From assembly GCA_045644325.1 (NCBI GenBank), contig JAZRGT010000031.1, positions 1 to 64,000 on the forward strand: 64,000 nt of DNA, written 5' to 3'. The stretch's first letter is position 1; each line of letters opens with the position of its first letter. Positions 26,427-34,186 of this stretch are shown here, piece by piece. The position numbers were made by a program, and so were the translations under genes. The DNA is from CAG-390 sp045644325. Lineage in GTDB: Bacteria > Bacillota > Clostridia > Oscillospirales > CAG-272. The notes below the pieces were generated by a model. That model saw only the letters and a list, made by a program, of their open reading frames with translations. It was not told where the DNA came from and made no database searches.

Positions 26427-26455
26427 ATTATATCACAAAAAGCGCAAAATGACAA
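26427..26455 (-). promoter_or_regulatory. Promoter of the PcfJ-like gene
   Basis: TTGTCA (26450-26455), 17-nt spacer, TATAAT (26427-26432), minus strand. Confidence 0.75.
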
Positions 26456-26486
26456 TATATTCTCTGTGTTTTCGATATGATATACC

Positions 26487-27104
26487 TTGCCGATCGCTGC
26501 CCCCCTTGGTGGAACTCAAAGCGAAAATCTCTGTTTTGGAGTTATTATATCAAAAACGCCTACCATCGTTCTTTCCTTGGTAAGGCACGGAGAAAGATCG
26601 CTCGCGCTTCGTCTTATGTTAAACATATATACGGAAACTCTGTCGGAGGAAGCAGATGTGACAAGTACGCGGGAAACGAGAAAATTGTTCCGCTACGACA
26701 ACAACGGCAACGTTGCATGCCAGTATAGTGCCTCCCACGCGTGGGGAGAGGGTGGTCTTTTGCTCGGAGCCAAGCTTTTGGGCAGCGTGCATTATGAAAG
26801 CGGCACACCTGTACTGGAGGAAATAGCCACGATTTTGCCCTTCAATGCAGGAATTTATATACCAAACGGTTGGACGCTGATCTGTAAAACGTAAAACGGC
26901 AAGCTGATTCGCCGGCTGATTTATGAAAGGTAATAGAGTATCCTTGCAAAGATTGGCGTTAACGGGATCAATGGTAAAACCTCGTTCGATGCCAAAGAGT
27001 ATGGATGCGAAATCGCCGCAAAGCTTCTTGATGAATTTAATCATATTGACAATTATTTGATTTTGATGTATAATTATAAAAACGCTCTAACTAAGAAGAT
27101 TTGA
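26487..27104 (+). pseudogene. Decayed coding region(s) between PcfJ-like and repeat-protein genes
   Basis: No intact gene with an RBS is found in this 800-bp gap. Plus-strand stretches read like protein with stops between: 'RKLFRYDNNGNVACQYSASH' and 'PFNAGIYIPNGWTLICK' up to 26893, then 'NGKLIRRLIYER', and in another frame 'KIGVNGINGKTSFDAKEYG' through 'LDEFNHIDNYLILMYNYKN' ending at TGA 27104. These look like remnants of one or two genes with frameshifts. A fragment of repeat R2 (TTATTATATCAAAAACGCC) sits at 26540. Family not recognised. Confidence 0.35.
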
Positions 27105-27132
27105 AGCGATGACAAAGAAAGGAGATACTATA

Positions 27133-28125
27133 ATGAAACGGCTTACGTTCAAGATACTCTACTATATAGCCGCAAGTTTGTTAATCATCTCTGCTTTTTG
27201 TCAGCTTGTTTGGCGTTTAAATTCTTGGCATCTGAGTTTGTCTGATCATGAACACGATTATAATTTCACAAACAGTGACCTACACAACCATTGGCAACAA
27301 TGCGAATGCGGGGAGATACAAAATCAAACTAAGCACAGCTTTATACGGGATAAAAATACCAAATATCATTGGGAATTTTGCAATTGCGGGCGCATCAATG
27401 GATATGAAATCCATAGCTTCGCATCGTGGAGCATCATAACTGAAGCCTCAGAAACCTCATCGGGTCTTAAAGAAAGTTTTTGCGATATCTGCGATTTTTA
27501 CACTATCAATACCATCCCTAAAATTCCGCATGAACATAATTATTCCGAAGAATGGAATTGGGATGAACTCAATCATTGGCAAGAATGCGTTTGCGGAGAA
27601 AAGAGTGCATTTTTATCTCATAAGTATGGTGAATGGGTAGTAACCCAAGAGGCTACGATTCACGCAACCGGAATACAAGAGAATATTTGCGAAACTTGCC
27701 GATTCGTTATAATCAAACCCCTTCCTCACACACATTCCTTTGACTCAATCTGGGAAAAAGATGCAAGCAAGCATTGGCACCTGTGCTATTGCGGAGAAAA
27801 AAGCGATGTCGCTTCTCACTCATACGGAAGCTGGAAAACAACACGAGCCGCTACCATAAACGCTACCGGAGAACAGAAGCGTTCTTGTAATGATTGTAAG
27901 TTCACCGAAACCAAAACCATTCCGAAAATACCGCACACTCACTCCTACACCAACACATGGTTTAATGACGAAAATGAGCATTGGAATCAGTGTTCTTCTT
28001 GTCACGATAGGATCAACATCTCAGCTCACACACTTAAAGAAACTACGTCAACGGATGCATCGAAAAAACGAAAAATATGCACAGTGTGCAGTTATTGGCA
28101 AACAGAGAAGGCCTCCGGCAATTGA
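27133..28125 (+). CDS. Membrane-anchored protein with four His/Cys-rich repeats
   Basis: A 330-residue protein with an N-terminal signal-anchor (about residues 8-28) and about four extracytoplasmic repeats of 60-80 residues, each with 'HxHxYxxxW...HWxxCxCGE' and then 'GxxxxxCxxCxxxxxxxIPKIPHxH'. The regularly spaced Cys and His pairs suggest zinc or disulfide-stabilised modules. Similar repeats are seen in surface proteins of gut Firmicutes, without known function. AAAGGAGA 7 nt before the ATG at 27133. Single gene ending in a bidirectional terminator. Confidence 0.75.
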   Translation: MKRLTFKILYYIAASLLIISAFCQLVWRLNSWHLSLSDHEHDYNFTNSDLHNHWQQCECGEIQNQTKHSFIRDKNTKYHWEFCNCGRINGYEIHSFASWSIITEASETSSGLKESFCDICDFYTINTIPKIPHEHNYSEEWNWDELNHWQECVCGEKSAFLSHKYGEWVVTQEATIHATGIQENICETCRFVIIKPLPHTHSFDSIWEKDASKHWHLCYCGEKSDVASHSYGSWKTTRAATINATGEQKRSCNDCKFTETKTIPKIPHTHSYTNTWFNDENEHWNQCSSCHDRINISAHTLKETTSTDASKKRKICTVCSYWQTEKASGN

Positions 28126-28170
28126 TACCATTTGTGGGTGCCTTTGAACGTTTAGCAGCCGTTTAAAAAA

Positions 28171-28213
28171 AGCCAAAGCACTTTGCCTCGGTTCGAGGCA
28201 GAGTGCTTTGGCT
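28171..28213. terminator. Bidirectional terminator between convergent genes
   Basis: Arms AGCCAAAGCACTTTGCCTCG and GAGGCAGAGTGCTTTGGCT around a 4-nt loop, with A-run before and T-rich sequence after. It lies between the repeat protein (plus) and the XRE-like protein (minus). Confidence 0.85.
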
Positions 28214-28215
28214 TA

Positions 28216-28821
28216 TTATTTTAATACGGGTTTCTGTCTATCGATACGAGGCTGAAAAACAAAGCAATCCAGTCCATTCTTTATATTTGAGAAACATCCG
28301 AGTATCGAACAGATGTAATCCAGATCGTAGATTTCCTTCTTAATAAAAAACATCATTGCTGCATCAAGATCAAGCTCATAGTTTATTGCAAATCCCGCGG
28401 AATGAAGCAATTCCTCGGTTTGGTCGGTATCCAAACGCAGGGCAACTGCAATTGCAAATGCGTTACCGCGTTCAATATCCGGCATCTCGCCACTCATAAT
28501 ACGTCCCCATTTGGAGCTGCTGAAATTTGCTGCCTTATAAATATCCGACGCCTTGGGCATCTCGTCATCAAATTTATTATATATGTGTTCCTTATCATTC
28601 ATAAATTGATGGATTTTTCTTGCCAACGACATAGAAGCAGTATCGGGAGATCTTAAAAGAACCTTGTCGTCCTTCTTATCAAACACCTTTCGCATTGCAG
28701 TATTCCACAGCTCTGTAGCCATTATATCCGTGATGCTTTTATCGATTCGCTTAGGTGCTGAAAATATGCACTCATTAGCAGCATCTGCCTCATAAGGGTC
28801 AAAATACTCCAATTTTCTCAT
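28216..28821 (-). CDS. Regulator-like protein with XRE-type C-terminal domain found in macro-domain proteins
   Basis: A 201-residue protein. Residues about 85-175 ('KASDIYKAANFSSSKWGRIMSG...RGNAFAIAVALRLDTDQTEELLHSAGFAIN...FFIKKEIYD') match a small helical, XRE-like domain often fused C-terminal to ADP-ribose macro domains ('DVYKRANIDRKLFSKI', 'ALALAIALELNLDETKDLLxRAGYAL'). Here the macro domain is absent. It could bind DNA or a partner and regulate the cluster upstream. RBS AAGGAG. It has its own promoter and lies just past the terminator of the ESCRT-like block. Confidence 0.65.
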   Translation of the reverse strand: MRKLEYFDPYEADAANECIFSAPKRIDKSITDIMATELWNTAMRKVFDKKDDKVLLRSPDTASMSLARKIHQFMNDKEHIYNKFDDEMPKASDIYKAANFSSSKWGRIMSGEMPDIERGNAFAIAVALRLDTDQTEELLHSAGFAINYELDLDAAMMFFIKKEIYDLDYICSILGCFSNIKNGLDCFVFQPRIDRQKPVLK

Positions 28822-28872
28822 ATTGTTTCTCCTTCTAAAACGAGCTTGAATTTTGCAAAACGCTATGGTAAT

Positions 28873-28901
28873 ATTGTAACACAATAAATAGCATATTTCA
28901 A
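28873..28901 (-). promoter_or_regulatory. Promoter of the XRE-like gene
   Basis: TTGAAA (28896-28901), 17-nt spacer, TACAAT (28873-28878), minus strand. Confidence 0.7.
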
Positions 28902-28972
28902 TATCTTTCGAAGAAAAAATACAAAATATAATATATTCTCCGCAAATACATTGGTTTTCCCGTCATACAAAC

Positions 28973-29003
28973 AAATGGCTGACTCTTATAGAATCAGCCA
29001 TTT
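28973..29003 (-). terminator. Terminator at the end of the ESCRT-like transcription unit
   Basis: Arms AAATGGCTGACTC and GAATCAGCCATTT (one mismatch) around a short loop, followed on the minus strand by a modest T-rich stretch. It lies about 5 nt beyond the stop of the 130-residue protein gene. Confidence 0.6.
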
Positions 29004-29007
29004 TCAA

Positions 29008-29400
29008 TTAGATTGCAGTATACTCTAAAATCAAAGATCTGAGATCATTCGCGATCGCAATAAGCGTGCCATTGGTTATAGGATATTCAAAGGTCCAGCT
29101 TTCCTGCAAAAATTTCTTCTCTTCAACCAGCAATTCTCTTGCCTTCGCTTCAAAAACTCTTGCCTTGCGCTTGTCGCGCGAGGGAAGCATTTGAGATACG
29201 AGCTCAGCACATTCCTCTAAAATCTCCGCGCATTGGTGACAGGTAGGGGCGAGACAATTATATTCACCAGCATCTCCACCCGCGAATTTAGACAAAAACC
29301 ATTTTTCGAGATCCATCAACTTATACTGTACGGCATATACGTCTTCAGCAAGCCGCTCCTTGTTAATAATATCGCAGTTTTTGGGGCTAAACAGCATCAT
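29008..29400 (-). CDS. Small helical protein, last gene of the ESCRT-like unit
   Basis: A 130-residue protein, almost entirely predicted helix, with three Cys in the middle ('CLAPTCHQCAEILEECAEL'), possibly a metal site. No membrane segment or catalytic motif; not recognised. It follows the RuvB-like gene by 19 nt with AGGAGA 6 nt before the ATG, so it belongs to the unit. A role as helical adaptor for the AAA+ protein is a guess. Confidence 0.7.
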   Translation of the reverse strand: MMLFSPKNCDIINKERLAEDVYAVQYKLMDLEKWFLSKFAGGDAGEYNCLAPTCHQCAEILEECAELVSQMLPSRDKRKARVFEAKARELLVEEKKFLQESWTFEYPITNGTLIAIANDLRSLILEYTAI

Positions 29401-29419
29401 ATTCTATCTCCTATCGTTT

Positions 29420-31087
29420 TTAGGTAGTTGGGGTGTGCTCACTGCCTTCAACTTGAGCTGTGGTAACTTCGATCGGATCGGTGCTGTCCTCGTTGCCGGT
29501 AGAAGGCAACTGACCTACCGTTACGCCCTCCCCGAAATCGTAATATCCATATTTCAAGTAATCATCCGCCTTGGGGGTAAGATATCTTCCGCGAGATGTA
29601 ACGCTTATAAAGCCGATCTTCATCAAGAAGGGTTCATATTCTTTAGTAAGGAGCTTGGAATCGAGATATACGCGAGCAGCAAGCGTTTCTTCGGAGAGGA
29701 AGCCCTTTGCCTCGTCTGCAATCGCTCGAAGTATTCTTCTGTCCGTATCCTTGAGTCCGATTTTGTCTATACCTCTGTCTTCAAAATACCGTTCTGCCAT
29801 TTCAAGGGTGACAGTATCGGTATCAAGTGTGACTGCTTTGGTCTTCAGCCCCTTAACTACTGCTTCAAGCTCTCTGATGGAGCTGCGGCAACGGTTGATG
29901 CACGCATCTACGACAGCTTCCTCTGCATTAAGCTCCATCGCACCGAGCTTTTTTTTGAAAATGCGACGAAGCTCATCGCGAGTATAATCCTGAAGGACGA
30001 ACGTAAGGTATCCGCAACGGTCCTTGAGAGTTGAGATGATCGCATCATAGTCGGTCGTAGCACCGATAAAGGTAAAGTCGGGAATCGGCACGCTCTTAGT
30101 ACCACTTTCTGTCAAATAGCTGAATACACGGTCATTAAGAACGGTAAGTAAACTCGACTGAAGCTTTACGGGTAGTGCGTGTATCTCATCAAGTGCGATC
30201 ACCACGGGGCGATTGGCTTTGGAGATATTTATGAAAAAGTCCTGAAATAGCCGCTGGGATCTAACGTCGTTCATAAGCGAGGTACAATCAATGAACTCAA
30301 AGTCTACACCAAGCTCCTTGGCAACGAGCTTCATAATGGTACTCTTACCAAGTCCTCTGTTGCCCAAGAGCAGAATATGATCAAGGTGCTTTTTGCCAAG
30401 CTTTTTGGCTGCCGCAATATCCTCCTTGAGTTTGCTGATAACGTGCGACTGTCCGATGAATTCATCAAGACAGCGAGGTGCCAAGGGGTTGCCTTCATAA
30501 TAAATTATATCCGACCCCGATCCTTCTTGTGCGTAAGGAACCAAGGGCGTAGTATCCTCGGCGTTGGCGGGCACAAAATCCGCGGAAGCACCGTCAGCAC
30601 CCTCATATGGTGCTTCATCCGTGTCCCACTCGCCCTGTTTTAAAGTCGGTGTTTCCTTTTTGGGAGGAGGGGGTGCCAATCTCTTTCCCTTTTGGGAAGG
30701 ATTTTCATCCACATCCAAAATCGGTTTGATCGGAGTCTCTCTATCCGTAACAGGTACTTCAGGATATGCCTTGATATTGCCCTTACCTCTGCTAATATCA
30801 GCAAAGGAAGGTGTCACCTTGGAATCCAGAAGTCCGAAAAATGCCATAACCGTGCTATTATAAAAACCGTATCTTTTTAAAATATCGATAACGTTATCAA
30901 TACTTTCATAAATATTCCGGCATTTTGCTCTTTCCATATAAGAAGGAGCCTTGGTATAAAGCTCCTTACAATGATCCGAAATGCCACGAAGCATTTCAGC
31001 CGCTTTCTCTGCTTTGGCAGGGGAAGCCTCTTTCGCAAGATTTCTAGCTCCTACAAAAAGAACTCTGATCTGACTTAATGTTTTCAT
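29420..31087 (-). CDS. RuvB-like AAA+ ATPase with helical N-terminal extension
   Basis: About 555 residues. Residues 1-75 form a helical bundle that I read as MIT-like; 95-200 is a low-complexity Pro/Asp linker; from about 200 a RuvB-type AAA+ core follows: 'LDEFIGQSHVISKLK', Walker A 'GNRGLGKST' (about 242-250), Walker B 'VIALDEIHAL', sensor 1 'IGATTD', arginine finger in 'LKDRCG', and the RuvB winged-helix end 'TDRRILRAI...FLMKIGFISVTSRGRYLTPKA'. RuvB drives Holliday junction branch migration with RuvA; no RuvA or RuvC is here and true RuvB lacks such an extension. The ATG at 31087 is favoured (GGAG 6 nt upstream) over that at 31099. Confidence 0.85.
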   Translation of the reverse strand: MKTLSQIRVLFVGARNLAKEASPAKAEKAAEMLRGISDHCKELYTKAPSYMERAKCRNIYESIDNVIDILKRYGFYNSTVMAFFGLLDSKVTPSFADISRGKGNIKAYPEVPVTDRETPIKPILDVDENPSQKGKRLAPPPPKKETPTLKQGEWDTDEAPYEGADGASADFVPANAEDTTPLVPYAQEGSGSDIIYYEGNPLAPRCLDEFIGQSHVISKLKEDIAAAKKLGKKHLDHILLLGNRGLGKSTIMKLVAKELGVDFEFIDCTSLMNDVRSQRLFQDFFINISKANRPVVIALDEIHALPVKLQSSLLTVLNDRVFSYLTESGTKSVPIPDFTFIGATTDYDAIISTLKDRCGYLTFVLQDYTRDELRRIFKKKLGAMELNAEEAVVDACINRCRSSIRELEAVVKGLKTKAVTLDTDTVTLEMAERYFEDRGIDKIGLKDTDRRILRAIADEAKGFLSEETLAARVYLDSKLLTKEYEPFLMKIGFISVTSRGRYLTPKADDYLKYGYYDFGEGVTVGQLPSTGNEDSTDPIEVTTAQVEGSEHTPTT

Positions 31088-31128
31088 TTGGTTCTCCATT
31101 TATATATTTAACTGATTTTATATAACGC

Positions 31129-32124
31129 TTAAACCATACTTTCCAGTCCCCACTTGGAGAGAAGCTTTCGAATATTCTCTGCCGTGGTAGCATTGGAAAG
31201 TCCCGTGGCTTTAATGTGTGCTGTGCCGATCACTTGTCCGACGGTAGAGGATTTATGGATGCCGATACATTCTCCATCTCTGTTAAAAACAGGAGCTCCA
31301 CTATCGCCGTTATTTGAGGGAGCTGTATACACGAGGTCGTCATCGTCACTCGAATGTGCAAATTTTACGTTTCCGGACACCGGCGCCAAACCAAAGTTAA
31401 GCCCATTACCTATAAGCATCATTGCGATTCCGGGACGAACCTGGCAATAATCTTTAATAAGCGGTACAAATGGTGTTCTGCCATTAAAGTTCTTTATCTT
31501 CAAAAGAGCTAAATCGAATTTTTTGTCGGCTTTAACAAACTCCGCTTCACATTCGATTGTTCCATCACCGTTTTTCACCGATATGCAGGTTGCTCGTTTG
31601 GAGCCCTCGTGGATAACGTGATGGTTTGTAAGGAAGTACCCGTCGGAAGTGATGAAAAAGCCACTTCCAACACTCGAATGTGCTCGTACAACCAATGTCG
31701 CCGGAGAGCATTTTTCAAATACATCCGCCACCCAATCGACATCTTCGCCGGGAGATGGAGGTTTTACGTGAATAGGTGATTTAAGTGTGAGGGAAAGGCG
31801 CTCCCCTGATGCATCAATAGGCTTGATTGCTTTCTTATCGTCTGCAATCGGTGAGGTCAACGAAACTTTAGTTGCGCCTTTTAATATTGCCTTCTTAACT
31901 TCGGCAGTAATTCCGTATTTGGTTATAATTGCCGCGAACGTATCGTACCTGTCCGCCTCGGCAAAAAGCAATGCTTTGTCGGAATAAGACTCTATCTGCC
32001 ATCGGATTTCTCGCAAGGACTTTGCATACAGTATAGCATACGATCTGGCGTTAGAGGCATCGCCTACATCAAGGTGTTTTCTGAACTGATTGCGGTAATA
32101 TTCAAGTTGTTCGGAATAAAGCAT
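31129..32124 (-). CDS. Cytoplasmic trypsin-like serine protease with MIT-like N-terminus
   Basis: A 331-residue protein without signal peptide. Residues 1-70 are helical ('LEYYRNQFRKHLDVGDASNA', 'SYAILYAKSLREI') and resemble an MIT three-helix bundle; about 130-320 is an S1/HtrA-type protease with triad His169 ('LTNHHV'), Asp204 ('KFDLALL') and Ser275 ('NNGDSGAPVF'). No PDZ domain. An intracellular S1 protease in an operon with AAA+ ATPases suggests proteolysis triggered by assembly, as in some conflict systems. CGGAGT 6 nt before the ATG; 18 nt behind the Vps4-like gene. Confidence 0.85.
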   Translation of the reverse strand: MLYSEQLEYYRNQFRKHLDVGDASNARSYAILYAKSLREIRWQIESYSDKALLFAEADRYDTFAAIITKYGITAEVKKAILKGATKVSLTSPIADDKKAIKPIDASGERLSLTLKSPIHVKPPSPGEDVDWVADVFEKCSPATLVVRAHSSVGSGFFITSDGYFLTNHHVIHEGSKRATCISVKNGDGTIECEAEFVKADKKFDLALLKIKNFNGRTPFVPLIKDYCQVRPGIAMMLIGNGLNFGLAPVSGNVKFAHSSDDDDLVYTAPSNNGDSGAPVFNRDGECIGIHKSSTVGQVIGTAHIKATGLSNATTAENIRKLLSKWGLESMV

Positions 32125-32142
32125 TGTAAGACTCCGATCTGT

Positions 32143-33492
32143 TTAATCGCCAAGCGCCTCGCGAAGCTTAGCCGGCAGAAAAGAAAGATCGTACTTGGCT
32201 CCGAATTTCTCCTTGAACGTCCTCGTTTCCATAGCGTCCCTCAGCATTCTTGCTTCAAAACCTTCGACCTGAATGTTGTTATAAAGATCAAGAATGATTT
32301 GATTGAGTTTGTAATCAAAGTACTTCTCGTCAAGTGACATATTGAGCCTATAAGCATCGAATGCCATAAGATCTTCGTCCGAGGTGGAATTGATATATCT
32401 TGCCAAAATAGTTTCAAAATCAGCTCGAGTGATCTTGTCGTCATGGGGAGAACCGCTTCCGAGAGCAATGATCTCGCGCTTCATAGGAAGGCTAGCCGCC
32501 TGACGGCAAATCGATTTTATATCAGCGCCTGAATATCCGGCAAAACGATCAGCGAGCCACTCGGTTGTTACGTCAGAAGCGCAAGGGATATCAACGCGAC
32601 CCTTGACCTTGGGATCCTTGCCGAGAGCAATTCTGACAAGCTGCTCTCTTGCCGGAGCATCGGGCATAGGAACGTAGATCTGTGTGTCAAATCTGCCTCC
32701 GCGAAGAACTGCACTATCCAATGCCCAGGGGCGATTGGTTGCCGCTATTACGATTCTGACCTGTCCGGGTTTTGCTTTTGCGGTAAATCCATCCATATAA
32801 GTAAGCAGCGTCGTAAGCTGCTCCCGGGTGTGCGTTGATTCGTCACCCTCACGGGAAGCCGCGATAGCATCTATTTCATCGAAGAAGATGATGCACTTTT
32901 CCAGCTTATTCGCCTGTTCGAATATCTCTGCAATTATCTTTGCACCGTCACCGACAAGATTCGCCATTACGTCCTTGATCTGGACAACGGCAATTTTACA
33001 GCCCAGAGCACCTGCAAGACATTTTACTGCATGTGTCTTACCCGTACCGGGAGGTCCGTAAAGTAAAACCTGAATACCTCTGTCGTTTCCGCGATATTTG
33101 CGGTAGATAGGTGCGTATTTAGGATCCATAGGGGCAAAAATATTGACTACGAACTGGTCTCGAAGATCTTTGAGACCGGCGATATCGCAGAGAGTCAGCT
33201 CAGGTATCGGAGCTGCAAACCAATCTGTTGTCTTAATTTTCTCTTCGCTTGCCCCCGAAGCCCTCGCGGGCTTCGGGATGGTGGGATTTGCAAGGAAGGC
33301 GCCGATCTCATTAACTACGGTACGGTAGTAACTACGGTGCGATTCTATGAGGTTGCTCTTCTTAAGTTCATCCTCTGCATCGCGAACTGCAAGCTTGCCC
33401 ATCTCTATCGCGCGAGGGATATTGTTATCCTTGCGCGCCTCGTTGTATTCTTTTACGTAGTTTTCAACCCTTGAAATCGGTATCTGATTCAA
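32143..33492 (-). CDS. Vps4/katanin-like AAA+ ATPase with N-terminal MIT-like domain
   Basis: A 449-residue protein. Residues 8-68 form three helices like an MIT domain ('VENYVKEYNEARKDNNIPRA', 'EMGKLAVRDAEDELKKS', 'YYRTVVNEIGAFLAN'); then a linker and an AAA+ core: 'LCDIAGLKDLRDQ', Walker A 'GPPGTGKT' (146-153), Walker B 'IIFFDEID' (201-208), 'ATNRP' (251-255) and Arg fingers in 'LRGGRFD' (264, 267). The order MIT-linker-meiotic-clade AAA+ is that of Vps4/CdvC, which disassembles ESCRT-III. It starts with TTG 2 nt after the stop of the ESCRT-III-like gene, whose last codons hold the GGGAG site. Confidence 0.9.
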   Translation of the reverse strand: MNQIPISRVENYVKEYNEARKDNNIPRAIEMGKLAVRDAEDELKKSNLIESHRSYYRTVVNEIGAFLANPTIPKPARASGASEEKIKTTDWFAAPIPELTLCDIAGLKDLRDQFVVNIFAPMDPKYAPIYRKYRGNDRGIQVLLYGPPGTGKTHAVKCLAGALGCKIAVVQIKDVMANLVGDGAKIIAEIFEQANKLEKCIIFFDEIDAIAASREGDESTHTREQLTTLLTYMDGFTAKAKPGQVRIVIAATNRPWALDSAVLRGGRFDTQIYVPMPDAPAREQLVRIALGKDPKVKGRVDIPCASDVTTEWLADRFAGYSGADIKSICRQAASLPMKREIIALGSGSPHDDKITRADFETILARYINSTSDEDLMAFDAYRLNMSLDEKYFDYKLNQIILDLYNNIQVEGFEARMLRDAMETRTFKEKFGAKYDLSFLPAKLREALGD

Positions 33493-33494
33493 CG

Positions 33495-34142
33495 TTATTC
33501 TCCCTTTCTTTCTTCGTCAAGCATTGCCGCGATAGCATCAATGCGAGCTTCATCGGAAGCGCTTACGCTTTCTTCGGGCTTGGCAGCCGGCTGAGTAGTT
33601 GTAATCCCGGAAACGAGGCGAGCCTCTAGGGATTTCTTGATATTGTCCACACGCTGAGTACGCTTGGGATCTTTGTTTTCCTTCTTGCCGTAGATCTTTT
33701 CATACGCGGACATATGTGAACTCGACATCTCGGAGCGAAGAGATTTTACACTCTTACGTGCATTGGCGAGAGCTTCACGAAGACTCTTGTATTCCTTGCC
33801 GAGCTTGGTAAAGTCGGGAGCCTTTGCGAATACTGCTTTGCAAGCCTTGAGAGCTTTGGGCAACTTACCGAGTCTTGCCATTACCTTCGCCGTAATAGCA
33901 CAGGTCTTGATTTCAAGCTCAACTGCGGCGAGCTCTTCACCGAATTCCTGAAAATCGGCGATCATATCAACAAGCTCGTTGACATAGTCATTGTTATCCA
34001 TCTTTGCAGCCTCATAAGCTGCATCCGAAAGCTGATTTACGAGGTTTTCGATATCCTTGCGCTGTTCTCCAATCTCAACGATTGTTTCTGCGATAAGAAC
34101 TTCCTGGTGGAACTCCTTATCCTTGATAGTTTTTTTAGTCAT
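33495..34142 (-). CDS. ESCRT-III-like coiled-coil protein with C-terminal MIM-like end
   Basis: A 215-residue, highly helical protein. A long hairpin (about 10-100) includes 'ELAAVELEIKTCAITAKVMARLGKLPKALKACK', close in pattern to the alpha1-alpha3 region of CHMP/Snf7 proteins; helices about 115-150 would be alpha4; a disordered Ala/Pro/Ser linker follows (180-197), and a short amphipathic end 'EARIDAIAAMLDEERKG' at the place where eukaryotic and archaeal ESCRT-III proteins carry MIT-binding motifs. Another L..RL element lies at 'IKKSLEARLVSG'. Immediately upstream of the Vps4-like gene, so the pairing is strong. Similarity is by eye and needs profile searches. RBS AGGAGG. Confidence 0.6.
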   Translation of the reverse strand: MTKKTIKDKEFHQEVLIAETIVEIGEQRKDIENLVNQLSDAAYEAAKMDNNDYVNELVDMIADFQEFGEELAAVELEIKTCAITAKVMARLGKLPKALKACKAVFAKAPDFTKLGKEYKSLREALANARKSVKSLRSEMSSSHMSAYEKIYGKKENKDPKRTQRVDNIKKSLEARLVSGITTTQPAAKPEESVSASDEARIDAIAAMLDEERKGE

Positions 34143-34186
34143 AACTGTATTCCTCCTGAAATATGATTTCTGTATTATTTTTAGTA

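Noticed and set aside
26619..27044. 141-codon minus-strand frame in the gap before the His/Cys repeat protein
   Set aside because: No RBS or family motif; the plus-strand fragments look more like former protein-coding sequence.
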